Source of the DNA: Rhodeus uyekii
Lineage: Eukaryota; Chordata; Actinopteri; Cypriniformes; Acheilognathidae
Length of the DNA: 64,000 nucleotides
Direction of reading: 5' to 3'
Assembly (NCBI GenBank): GCA_037043235.1
Contig: JAWRVZ010000039.1
Coordinates: 4,633,501-4,697,500, forward strand
A program made the translations under genes and the position numbers. Under the pieces are notes generated by a model. The model saw nothing but the letters and a program-made list of their open reading frames with translations. It did not search any database and was not told the origin of the DNA. Of this stretch, positions 11,863-24,300 are shown one piece after another (the stretch's first letter is position 1; each line of letters starts with the position of its first letter).

Positions 11863-12122
11863 TTCGTGGATCACTTAGTTGACAGGTAAAGTGACTTTCC
11901 ACATGATAGAAATGCGTTTCTAGGCGTCATTCCATTCCAGTTAATCGCCCTACTAGTACAAACCATATTATCACACACAGGCTGAACGTATCTTCATTGA
12001 TCACAATGTTGACAGGTAAAGTGGCCTTCAACGTCACAGAAATGCGTTTAATTACCTCACCGATACAGATTATATTGACGCACACACACAAACACAGATT
12101 CTCCAAGGCTGAACTCGCCTCA
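11863..12122. repeat. two-unit tandem repeat, 130-base period
   Basis: The phrase TTGACAGGTAAAGTG..CTT (11,879 and 12,009) and AGAAATGCGTTT recur exactly 130 bases apart, as do GGCTGAAC and an ACACACA-rich stretch. Two imperfect units lie head to tail, about 11,863-11,992 and 11,993-12,122. No reading frame is kept through both. Confidence 0.8.
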
Positions 12123-12304
12123 GGCTCCAACTATCAACTGAAAGACTTCTCCAAACACTGATAACATGTTCCATCTGGTGAAAGTGCAGACAATATTTAT
12201 ACTTATTCTATGAAAAAAAATACAGAAAAGCAAAGAAAGGCTTTAACTAATAATTGTTTGCATGGGTCAAAGACTGAAGTGTATGTAAATTAAAAATCCC
12301 TAAC

Positions 12305-12400
12305 TTGATTATAAATCACTCATTACAAATGAGTGATTTATGAGTGATTTATAATTAAGTTGATTAATGAGTGATTTATAAGTTAGTCTAATATAATTAA
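12305..12400. repeat. short AT-rich direct and inverted repeats (GAGTGATTTATAA)
   Basis: GAGTGATTTAT occurs three times in + orientation, and ATAAATCACTCATT precedes them in inverted orientation around CAAATG. It looks like slippage or a decayed fold-back element. Confidence 0.7.
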
Positions 12401-12412
12401 GGCATTATAATT

Positions 12413-12500
12413 ATTGCCGCTTGTATATATCTTATTTTTGCACACACACACACATATATATATCTATATGTGTGTGCAAAAATAAGATATAAGCGGCAAT
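12413..12500. mobile_element. 88-base fold-back (hairpin) element
   Basis: The left arm ATTGCCGCTT..ATATCTTATTTTTGCACACA and the right arm TGTGTGTGCAAAAATAAGATAT..AAGCGGCAAT are inverted copies of over 30 bases separated by an (AC)/(AT) loop, with one small bulge. It resembles a miniature inverted-repeat element. It is too AT-rich and loop-repetitive to call a microRNA precursor. Confidence 0.75.
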
Positions 12501-13519
12501 GGATTTCCGAATCGTTCCTATCAACGCAAATAAGAAAACCCCTAAGAAAATTCAAGAAAAAAAATCATTTATAATGCATATGTAATACAGAAATATACAT
12601 TCATGACCAATTTGTACGTTTTGTAAGGCAGACGAGGTTGTTCCTGAGACACCTCACACTGTGACAAATTGTCTTAACACACATCTTCCTGAGACACAAG
12701 CCCCTGACCATAACACCTCAACCTCGCTTTTGCATTTTTTACATTCACCCCCTTTTTTCCCCCATCTCTTCTCTCCAAATGGTCTGAAACTCACCTAACA
12801 ATTCATATGATTTATAGTGAAAAATGATCATACAACGTAATACATGTTTGGCATCATTTGAAATATCTAAGTGTGAATGGTACAAAGGTCTTATTCCCAT
12901 AAGAAGCAAACCAAAAGTGTTGAGTGTTAAGAGGTTAGTAATGTCTGGGTAATTGAGATGGTTTGCCCCTCCCAAAGTATTCAATGCTTATTACTGTCTG
13001 TTCTCAATAACCAAAAGGTCCATTGTTAACTTATGATGACATTAAAAGAGGTGCCTGTCCTAGTCTGGATTGTTCAAGGAATACTGTAGTTTCAAAATGC
13101 TCATGGCTCTTTCTTATAGTGTCCCAACAGATGCTTTGTTTTGTGAATTCGTCTAGGAAAATTAGAACCAAGATCAGCCCCTAATGTTGAGCGCCTTCGG
13201 ACACTTGAAATTATGTGTTTTCCTAAGTTCAGGTATGCATCTTTTATCCTTGAATTTGATTGGCACAATACATTTACTTGAATGCTGATAAATTGTTACG
13301 TTTTATTTTATTCCGTCTTTCTCCGAAAATGACGTTTTTACTGTTTTTTGTTTTGGTGATTTGTTTTTGACTTGAATCATGTCTATTAGTTTTAAAGTCA
13401 CACACTACAAGTCGAGGCTTTCATAGCAGCAGATACGCTGTAATTATTGTGTGTCTCCAAACGACACTTTCGATATAAAATAAACCACAGACGACAAGAA
13501 TCCAGTGATGTGACCCCTT
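12501..13519. other. intergenic, no gene seen
   Basis: AT-rich DNA with no recognisable coding frame. Small open frames near 12,745-12,984 show no domain. Confidence 0.5.
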
Positions 13520-14268
13520 TAATTTGCCATGGATTTCTTCAGAAATTGCTCAATAATTTCTGAGCTCATACTAAAAGATAAATAGCTTATTTAAAACATC
13601 TTTTTCCCCCCTAAGACTCCAAATGAAACGTCTCCTAGTCCATAATTCAGCAGAATCAAAATATGATTAATTTTAGTGTGGTGACATTTCATCCTTCTTT
13701 TAAAAAACGGAATATGATTCTATGTTTGAATTTTGTGATTTTCCAGTTTCTTACATTTTAATTGATCTAATGCTTAATTGCATTCAAAAAAATGTGTGCA
13801 GCCAATACTGTAAACTTATAAGATGGGAGAGTTTACTGTGTCATTTAACCACATTAATAAAGTAAGTTGATTCCAATGATTTAAAGGTATTATTCTTTGG
13901 TTCTTATTGGGGTCTCTAAATACGGCACTCCTCCTCTGGTACCTGTGTGAAGCAATCTTGATGTTGGGCCAAAGTGTTTGTATGATACGCAACAACAACA
14001 TTTTTTGTTTCTGGAATTTCTTGACTTAAGTGCAGGTCTTTTGCTGGTCACACTTGGTGTCTTTATTTCCAGTGCTGGAATCTCATTAACCGTGCAATGT
14101 GACTTCTGAAGACATGCTACTGACAATGCAAACTGAGACGGTGTGCGTGAGAAGCTAAGAGGCGTTAACTTGAGGGCCTCGGGGCAAAGGCCATTTCACT
14201 CAGCAGTCTGTTTACCTTCCAGCTGGCTGTGCTTGCGGGTATATAATAAAATCTGCTTCACAGAGCTG

Positions 14269-14275
<7 letters not shown>
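13520..14275. repeat. duplicated block, copy 2
   Basis: Second copy of the block at 9945-10,755, same orientation and about 3.5 kb downstream. Its right end keeps a cleaner TATA-like box (GGGTATATAATAAAATC at 14,238-14,254) before the shared CTGCTTCACAGAGCTG, then passes into a GT microsatellite. The GC-richer 5' neighbour of copy 1 is missing. Confidence 0.85.

Positions 14276-14302
<27 letters not shown>
14270..14302. repeat. (GT)n microsatellite
   Basis: About 15 GT units at the right border of duplicated block copy 2. Confidence 0.9.
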
Positions 14303-14303
<1 letters not shown>

Positions 14304-15743
14304 AATGCATGTACACACAGGGATGGTACAAAAAATGCGTGTTTACACACACCCCCACACATCTTTCAACATCAGGCTGCTATTGCCTAGAGTAAAAATG
14401 ATTCTTATCAATTGACAAAGTATAGATCAGCCAAAAACTGATGGTTCTGTCAGTAGCTATTCACGCTCATGTCATTCCAAGTATGTACACTTTTATGCCT
14501 TTTGTGAAATACAAAAGAAAAAAACTTTGAAGAATGTGCTGTTTTTGTCTTTTCCATACATTTATAAGAAGAGACTGGAGCTTTCAAAAGCAGAACTGTT
14601 ACTGACAACTAAAACCATTACAGATAGTTTTACTTGTTCATTAATTTAAAGATGAAACAAAATAGAAATACTTGATGAAATGTTACCTTTGGCAACTAAA
14701 TTAAATAAAGTGACTAAAATTGAAACGAATACTTAAAATGATGAAAGTTCAAATTTGAGATAAAATTAAATCTGAAAAAATTAAAGAGGTTTATACATTA
14801 AGTATTATTATAACAGTATAAATAATACTTAAACAAGACTAAAAAAGCAACAAACGTATAACTTAAGTGGTCCGTATGATATAATTCAAGTCACAGAACA
14901 GCTGTCATAATTCATCAAAACTCTTCCCCTCCATCTGTGTCCGTATCAACCAGTCATAACCTGAACTACCTGAAGTCTCTTGAACGCCCATGAACTTGCT
15001 TAGAACAAGGATGAATGTCAATGTCAATTTTCATTGTGTAACAACTTAAATAATTCTCATAAACTACTATCTGCTTCTTTTTTGTATTTTTTTGGAAGTC
15101 CTACAAATGATGACATTTCAGTGAAAAGCAGCTCTGGATATTCTGTAAAACATCTGCTTTTATGTTCCAGAGAACATTTTTCTCTTTAAAATATATTTAT
15201 TACAATTATAAACCTGCATGGAAACATACATAACAAAGAGTAGTACTCATATATAACAGCTTTATTTTATTTTTTGACTCAACAGCATTTATATGTTTCT
15301 ATAACAATAGCTCTCTGTTTTACTCTAGAACAGGGTCAAGATGAAAACAGAGAAGCAAGATAATTACACTGGTTTCTCATCTGTACAAACCTGCCCCATT
15401 ATGCCTCTGGCACAGACCTGCACAAGATATGACTGATGGGAGTCCAAAAACCCATAAATTTATGAGAACTCCACTTCCCCGCAGCGTAATGGAAAAATAA
15501 CTCCCAATACCAACAAAATAGGAAAATCTTTTCCATATAGGCTATACACATGATTATAGATGACACAGAAATAACGTCCAAACTGGTGATGGAAATATTT
15601 ATACGGTTGTTCAAATTATATTTTGAGTTCTGAGAGCGAGATGAAATGATCCTGCATCCGTTTTGAAAGCATTGTCACACATCCAACACATGCAGATAGA
15701 CTGTGTCTGGACACACAAGTCGTATTTGATCACTTGCAATTAA
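14303..15743. other. intergenic, no gene seen
   Basis: AT-rich DNA without recognisable coding frames, RNA genes or complete mobile elements. Confidence 0.5.
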
Positions 15744-16130
15744 TAGGCTACGTTCACACTGGCCGTCCAAATCCAATTTGTGTATCCGATTAAGATCTGA
15801 TGTGTGCCAATGTAGTTTAGTTTTCTGGAATATCTGCATTGCTATCTATGGCAATGACGTTGGATCGGCATACGCCAAAAAAAACAAATGGGCACTTTGC
15901 AACAAAACAAACCTGTTTCAGCATGTTTCCTACAACAGTCACATAAACCACACGAAATCCGGATTTTCAGAAATGCAATTTGAATAGGAGTTCAAACCAC
16001 ATTTGAATGCATCTCGAAGTAAATCTTTGAAAGTCCGGAGTTTTGTCCGTTCACACTAGCTAAATCTAATCAGATTTCATTCGAATATGCACAAAAATCA
16101 GATTTGGACGAACAGTCTGAACATAGCCTT
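15744..16130. mobile_element. non-autonomous inverted-repeat element (MITE), ~387 bp
   Basis: The left end TAGGCTACGTTCACACTG and the right end, read inverted, AAGGCTATGTTCAGACTG match at most positions. The interior has no transposase. A clear target duplication could not be fixed, so the superfamily is left open. Confidence 0.75.
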
Positions 16131-17990
16131 ACATAAGTGGTACATACTAAATCAGATGCAGGTCAGATGTTTTGCAATGTGAACTCAGTCTGAAACGCCA
16201 TATCGGAATTCATGCAACTTTTACATCACTCTAGATGTAACGCTTGTCACAATTATGCAATATCAAAGACTAAAAGGGACTTTGTTAATACAGAAGACAG
16301 TGACGGCTATATAGCAAAACTTGAGGAAAACTACGCACAAATTCGTGGCACTTCAATTCGATTCAATTTAATAAATGAAGTGTTAAACGCTGATTTCGGT
16401 GTCACCCATTGTTTACATCCTGTTATTGTTCTTTTGCTCATGCGAGTCAGTTCAGGATCATGATCAGTTCACACTAAAATCTCATTTAGACAGTATAACT
16501 ATAACGTAACAATGTCCAGTACAATATAACAATGTTATGCATTAACTAATACGAGTACATACAAAAGTACTTAAAATGCATTCTCGCACAGAATAATTGC
16601 AGCTATAATTTCTCATTTATACCCACTCCCATTAACACACCATGCGTATATTATATATATATATAAAATGTATATATTTTTTATCATATTCATGTAAAAA
16701 ATAAATGAATTTTACATACAACACCCATATTATATTGACTATGCAAGATATATGCGTCACCCCTCTGTGTGCCCATGCAACTGTGTTATATGGCATAGGT
16801 TTAATAATGTAAAATATTTAAACAGAAATGAGATAAATCAAAAATATTTGTGATTAACTAAAGAATATAACTGATACACATAAAAAAACATGCTAAATAC
16901 AGTGTTGTTTGAAACACCTTGATGGAAGGATTACAGTGTAAAAGTATAATATATAGGTAATATGCTAATTTGATACTCATGAAACATTTCATGAAAGAGT
17001 TGTGCTTCGTAATATTTTTTCTGAAACTATGCTAACTTTTTTCACGATGCTTTGACAATTAAAGAGCAGCATTTATTTAAAATATATATTTTGTGTAACA
17101 TTATAAATGTCTTTTCTATAACTTTTTGATCAATTTAAGGCATTCATATATATTTTTTTTACTTTTCTTATTGAACAATAGTGTGCATTAGAACTTACTT
17201 ACAACTCACTGCAAAGGGAGAATAAAACCCAACAATGCGTGTATATATTGTTGTAAATGCTATTTGAATCGTTCACATATTGCTATGCAAAAGCAAAATG
17301 CAATAACTGCATTTCTTTTGTCAAAAGATTATCTCCTAGATTCAGAGAAATCGCATGTAAAAAAAAAAAAAAAAAACACAATCAAAATTCAACTTTAAAA
17401 ATATCGGTTTCACTGCATTTTGCCATCATACACCAGTATATGTACCCATGACAGTCTCCTCATTATCAAAACTATTTACTCTTGGAGCAAATAGAATCTG
17501 TGGTATTCGACAGACTCACAGGTCATACCACATTTTTTCAATTTTAGAACATTTTGCTACTCAAACGTAACTAACAATGGAAGTTTCACAGAAACCAGCT
17601 AATGAGCAACCATTGTGTTTTTGCATTTAACAAAACCTATGGTTGCATAATACATAGCTTTACCATGCCTTGAAGACTTTTCTCAGCGTCCTCTGAAAAA
17701 CCCTGATAAAACGGCAGGTCAAAGCTTGTATTAACTCAAAAACATTTACCGTCAGTTAACAGCACTGCCTGGCCAGGCAGACAAAACAACTCTTGCTAGA
17801 AGCAGCTGCTAATGAGCCAAACCACTTCTAAATCATGCAGTTGCTGCCCTGAAAAACAAGAAAACATTTCAATAACCACAAGTTTAGGATTTAGTGCTGT
17901 GAACAGAACGTATCAGATATTTTCACGCCTAGAACTGTGCTAAGTAACAGGTTAATCGCATCAGTTTAACACAATGCCAAACGCTACTGC
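16131..17990. other. intergenic / 3' side of the nfkbiz-like gene, no gene seen
   Basis: Very AT-rich with short AT microsatellites and a poly-A run near 17,359-17,376. I searched the - strand here for the missing C-terminal ankyrin exons of the nfkbiz-like gene (a TALHLAA-type motif) and found none. A possible acceptor (CTTGTTTTTCAG) at about 17,855 could belong to an alternative tiny last exon. Confidence 0.45.
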
Positions 17991-17997
17991 ACATCAG

Positions 17998-20900
17998 TCA
18001 CCGTTCAATATTAAACATGTCACACACCTTGATTTTATTGGAATGAAAGAAGGCTGCTTGTTCACAAGGCTTAGAATCGACATCTCTGTTTTTCGAATCG
18101 GAGCCAACACGTTCCTATATGAAGACAAAAACAAAACGAAAAATCTCTTACTCAGCAAGTAATCATGTTAGGGGAGTGGCATGTATGTCTCTCATTCTCA
18201 CCGCAGCGTGGATACAGCACTCCATTTGAAAGAGGCACTCAAGGGTCTCCATCATCTGCTCCTTGCGTAGGGTGTGCAGTCTAAGATGGTCTGCAGACTC
18301 ACACAGCTCCAGTTCCCGCACAGTGTCATTAAGAGCTACTGCTGCACACTGCAACGCACTGAGCCCTGCAGAGAAAATACCATCCGAAGAGTAAATCCCA
18401 GTTGTCTTCACACGTAAAAAACACACTTCCTATTAACCATTTAGCAAATGACTTTTGGTCAATGGACTTTGCTTTAACGACAACATAATCAGTTATTAAT
18501 ATTTATTGTTCTTGCATGTGCTCTTAATTTATTTGTATGAGATTCTGACCAAAAATTATGTTTGCACAATTTAAGAAATATTTAAAGCTGACACATTTTC
18601 TTAATTGATTCATTAGCAGAAAAGTTTTACATCGCCAACAAACTTTAAGCTTCTAGCTCAAATCTTTAACCAATAAACCATATCACTTCGAAATCTTTTC
18701 TTTGCAATATAAATTCTCATTAAAAAACGTTTTGGGAGTATGCATGCAGCCACTGCCTTACTGTTGCAAAATCTCATAAAAGATTTGGCAAACGCAAAGA
18801 ATCAGATAACTAATGAAAAAGATTAAGGAAATAATTACTAGGAAAAGAAACAAAAGTGAACATACCATATGCATCTCTTTCCTCTGAATTAACATATATA
18901 CCAATTCTCATGAAACCTTTCAAGACCTGTCAAAAAACATAATTACAGTATGGGTTATTGTGTAGCATTACGATCTAGATCTAATAGGATATAAATGATA
19001 CATTTACCTCCAAGACTCGAACATATCCATTCTCTGCACTGAGATGGAGACACGTCTTCCCATATTGGTCCTTTGCGTTGATATTTGCACCAAGTGACAC
19101 CAAATCAGCCACCATGAAGTGTTGATTCTTCTGTGCAGCCAGATGAAGGGGAGTCTGGAAAGAATAACAGGTCCATGCAACATTTATGCGTGTTTGTTGA
19201 ATGACTGACACTCAGAGTATATGCATGTATGATTGTTTGTCACCTTTCCCTCTGAATCTTTGATATCTAGTTTCTTCAGAGCCACCATCCTTCTGGCAAT
19301 AACATACACAAGGGATCTCTTTCCCTCCTCAACAGCTCTGTGTAAAAGACTGTGGAGAGAGCATGAAAGCAAATCACTTTCCATAGCATGATCTGTTCAC
19401 TTTTCAATGTCAGGGTTTTACTAATTGTAAACTGCTGTGTTTAATGGGTGGAGTACTATTGACCTATTCAGTGAAAGGTAAACTCTGCATCTTCTTTTAA
19501 TGTGTCTGACAGCATTGTCATTTCAACTGGTGTAGTCTTTCAGGATGTTTGTCAGGTTTGTGTGTACGGCCGTATCAATAACTATTGTTCCAATCAATTC
19601 TGCCTGTGAGATGGCTTGTCTGAAGACCCTCTGTGCCATTGTTGGTGCCGAAATGCTTCAAATTTCAACCGGTTTCCTATGTGAACCATTAATCTCTTTT
19701 ATTCCACCCTGCTTGAGGAGTTAATAATGGGGTTTGTCATAAAGTTGGGAGCGGAAAACTAACGTACTCACTTATTGAACGCGACAACAATGATGGTAGA
19801 CCCAATTTCGCTCTTTCTGTATTGCATAAAAAGTTTCAAATGATAAACGTGGCACTACAAAAGTACCCTTGCAATTCTTGATACTTCAAGATTACTTTCA
19901 GAAACTGTGTGCATTTTCTTCATTTTTATACATTACAGCTGCACTTTGAAAGATTACCCATTAGAATCTGCATGAAGAAACCGTTTGCAATGGCTTTAGT
20001 GAGTTTTTGAAAAGAAAGATAATCTTACATCCGTCCATTTTCGTCTACAGCAAGAAGCTCTTCGTCAGATATATCCTTTAGCATGTTCTCCTCTCTTTCC
20101 ATTTGAGTCCTGAAGAAGGTCATACCTCTCCACTCCTCTTCCAGAGAATGTGGCCATGATGGACACTTCATCTTTTGTGGAGAAACCTCCCAGAATTCTG
20201 GGCTGGGACTGGCAATGAATGATTCTTGTGGGGAGGGTACTTGGTATTCGAGTGAGTTTGCAGGAGAGCAACTCATTCCATATAGATCATCATACCTGAA
20301 CTTATCTGACTCGTAACTGTTGTATTCTTCTTGATTCCCCAAGAAGACATCAGTACCCTGGCTGTAAGTTGGGGATGGGTAAGAGTACACAGAATGGACA
20401 GAGGAGGTTTCAGAGGGTACAGAGTAGCTTGGAGACAGAGGCATCTCATTCTCCTGACCGCATGCATTCATTAAACCCTTTTGAGATGCTTCTTCATCCC
20501 AGAACTCTGAAGAGTATGAAGCTGAATGGGTTTTGTTTGGGGAATGACAGGTCTTAAGATCCTCCTCCAAAACTTCTACTATAATAGCAAGCTCCTCAAG
20601 ACCCTTGGTTTGATGTTTCTTCTGTAGCAGACATAAAACATTTATCAAAACCTGCCTATGTAACACGTAACCGATCCAAAGAAGCTTCCAAAAAAGGAAG
20701 TAGAATTTTGTATGTCACTCACCAGAATATTTCTCCGCTTTCCACCTGTGGAAACTCGTTTCTTATCTCCTTCAGACCAAAGACATTGTAATTATAAAAG
20801 TGCAATGAGGTTAAAACTGTTATGCTAACATTTACATAATTCAAACTTACCTTTAGGTACCTTAGAATGTTTTCCCTAAAAAAATACAGTCAGACAATGA

Positions 20901-21328
20901 TCAAAATGCCTCAATTTTATGGTAAGTAAAATAGAAGAAGAAAAATAATCATACCTGCAGATCTTTAGGGTCAATACCCTTGGCTAAACGTATATTTCTG
21001 AGCATGTCCCGTACTGGCATTTTCACTCTAACTCCAAGGTATTTATTTTCAGATGTGGACTGGGTTTTTTTTGGTCCTAAAGGAATACAGGCCTATTAGT
21101 GAAACAACGACTACGTGCTTCGCTATTTCACAATGCAAATGTAAAACGTATTTTAATGTTTTCCCATGTCATTCTGGAATGGAACGCATCTAATATGATC
21201 TAACAGCACACAGACCCCTATCAAAAGTCAGTAAGGAATTGATATATATTAACTGAACATATTTATGCTCCTGTTATATAGAAAATGCAGTATAATAGCA
21301 TAAAAACAGCTAACTAGAGAATAATAAT

Positions 21329-21361
<33 letters not shown>

Positions 21362-24300
21362 AAAAACACTAAAAGCCTTCCTTCTGGTTATTGTGGTTAT
21401 TATTAGGGATGAGTAATTTCATAACTTTGCAACCGACTAGTCTAACCCCACGCCCCAGAAACACATGTCTATACATGCAAAGAATATTTGATCAATGAAT
21501 AATCAAATACCACACCGAAAAATAGGTCAGATACACACAAAATGCCTTGGCTTGGGATAATTTTATTAAACTTGAGCGTTTGCTTAAGAAGGACAGCACT
21601 ACAGGACCAAAGTCAAGACCAAATCTAATAGCCTATTTTAAACAGATTTCCTCAAAAAAATGTTAGTCCACATAAGTCAGCATGTTGAGGCAATGCTGTT
21701 TGTTGAAATAGCAACCACTCGTGTTTCCGGGTGTGAAAGCGCTTCTCATGCATCAAAAATATCTGTGCACATGACATGCGGGAAAATCACAAAAAAAGTA
21801 TGGAAGTAAAATAATGCCAAATATGTTCTTGCATTTTAACTCGTTTTTTTAAGCCTTGCATATGGGGCTGAAATTCAACATGGTTCTATATTTAAGCAGT
21901 GAATATTTAAATTCAAAGCCTTTCACAATGGCATTTCATTATTAAAAATTAAATTTCCCTTACAAAATATTCAGTCCGTTTAAAAATACAACCTATAATA
22001 GTCGTCAGGTAGTTTTCAGAGTTTAGAATCCATGCATAATCTCATAATAAGTTCAAGCTGTAGTGAAAAAAATAGCAATTTACACATGATTTGATTTGTT
22101 TACTTTATTAAAAATATTAAATATGTGCATCATGCCTAACTACTACATGGACATTTTACAGTTGGTTTTGTGACCAAGTCAGTCTCTTCCAATGCTATTG
22201 AAGTTAGAAAAGTGTAATGGAAATAAAATGGACCGAAAACTGCCTGTTGAATATTATAGGTTGTATTTTTAAGCAGACTGAATACAGTAGAACCCGTTTA
22301 TGTCGACGGTCTAAGGGGTTGCAAAAAAGCGTTGAGATAACCAACAGCCAATATGGCGATTTGTTTGATGAAGTGATCGGTATGCTATAAAAATGTACAT
22401 ACATTGTATATGTTTGCTAAAAACAAAAGGCATATGTGCACCAACTAACAGCAGATTTACCAGTATACAATAAAAAAACACCTTTGATTCTCAATACAAA
22501 TCTTTAATTATATTAAGTCTAAAATGCTTTGTCACTTTTTCTTTTTACTGGTCTGTTTGAAAACAAATGCTTCTAAGCCTCTATCAGTAACGACGTCGAT
22601 GTCAATGTAATCTGGGAAATCCTGGACAGTGATGGCTAACTCCTGTGCCTCCTCTACCAAGATATCATCTGTAAGGCTTGTTTTTTGCGCCACTTCTGCG
22701 AGTTCTTCTACGGCTGCACGGCACTGTGCCGCAAGAGTGAGTGAAGCGTCATTGCGTCAAGAATGAGGAACTGAACCGTAACAACGGTTGCAACGGATAC
22801 GCAAGAGTGGGCTCCATCGGAAGTCAGATTGGTGAACTTTTACGGACTGTAACCTGTCTGGCCATGAGGCTGGACATAATGTCCAGAGGAACTGCACGGA
22901 CCGAATGCGAACGCTGAGAACCAGAACTGATTGATTGATTATGATCCGGACAAATTACCGAAGATAATCAAAATGGATTAAAAAATTGCAACTACCCCAC
23001 TCGAACCTCACTGTCCCTATCTCTCGGTTGGGAGGCCAGCCTGACAGCTTGGTCTGCCATCTTTCCCTGTGCACTACCTTATCTCCCTTCAAGGACAAAC
23101 CATAGAATTGAACTCGAAAACATCTGAAGTTATGGCTATTCCCACACAACACAATCTCAGACTAACTTGCACCATACACACCCTCCATCCATCTGCCTGT
23201 CCTTATCCTTATTATCTATCTTCTCTCCCAATCCATACAAAAAATCCCACCACGTGACCATGTGTACTGTGTGATGTTATGTTGTGTTTGCTATGTAAGG
23301 CTTGCTAAACTGCATTCTTGTATTTCTGGAGAGCGTGTGGCGGCGCCTGAAAAAGGCTGCGGCTCGGAGGCTTGCTCCAAACTTCATTTCGTTATACTGT
23401 ACTTGTACATGTGTAATCACAATAAACTTGAATCTAATTGGAGTGAGCGACCGTATAAACCGTGATGTACATGCAATGCAAACTCAGCGCATGCGCACTG
23501 AACTAGCTACTATCATTAGTCACGGGGATCGAGATAACTGATGTTAAGTGGCGAATTTGTCCCTCTTTTGTTCTCGAGATATTAGGGTTCGGCGACATAA
23601 AATAATCGACATAACAGATAAGAAAATACTTAGACAATGAGGGAATTTGGCGGTTCTACTTCAAAAACGTTGACTTAATAGGGTTGGCGAGTTAACCGAG
23701 CTTGAGATAAGTGGGTTCCACTGTACTATGTAAGGGATATCTGAAAAGTGAATATGGATTATTGAATCATGAAATGTTCATCAAAGCTTAAATATATAAC
23801 CAAGCCATAAAAAAATACAAGGCTTAAAAATACACTGAATTGAAATGCAACCACTGTTAATGCTAAGTGTTTTTTTCTCCCATTTAGAGCAATTCAAAAA
23901 GCTTTTTTGTTTCAAACACATTTGGCATGAACTTTCTTCCATAGCAAAGCCTGAGGTGTACTGACAACAATTCATTATTTAACTGTGTTTTCTTACTGTT
24001 TTGATGTTGCTATAGATACTATACAAGTGTAAAGTTAGTTGCATTCATGATGTTTCTCTTTTAATATGATATAACATTTAACATCGTTTTGCCCCTCATA
24101 ACTGGTAGTATAACAAGCCTAAGCAATTATATTACAATATATTTTTTATTGTTATTATTAACTTTATTTTTCAATTCAAATATAAAACTTTAACTTTCGG
24201 AGGGAGAGAGAGAGAGAGACTGCTAAATAGTATCAATCCATATTTAACCATCTAAGACCAGTAAAGCACACCAGTTTAGGCTGGTTTAACTTAAACCAAG

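Noticed and set aside
10370..14126. Matching - strand open frames in both copies of the duplicated block (MS..CL.KSH.TVN)
   Set aside because: Amino acid identity is not higher than base identity and the C-terminal halves diverge, so purifying selection on a protein is not supported.
21300..21365. Spaced short repeats as a CRISPR-like array
   Set aside because: It is a plain (AAC)n microsatellite in a vertebrate intron with no spacer structure.
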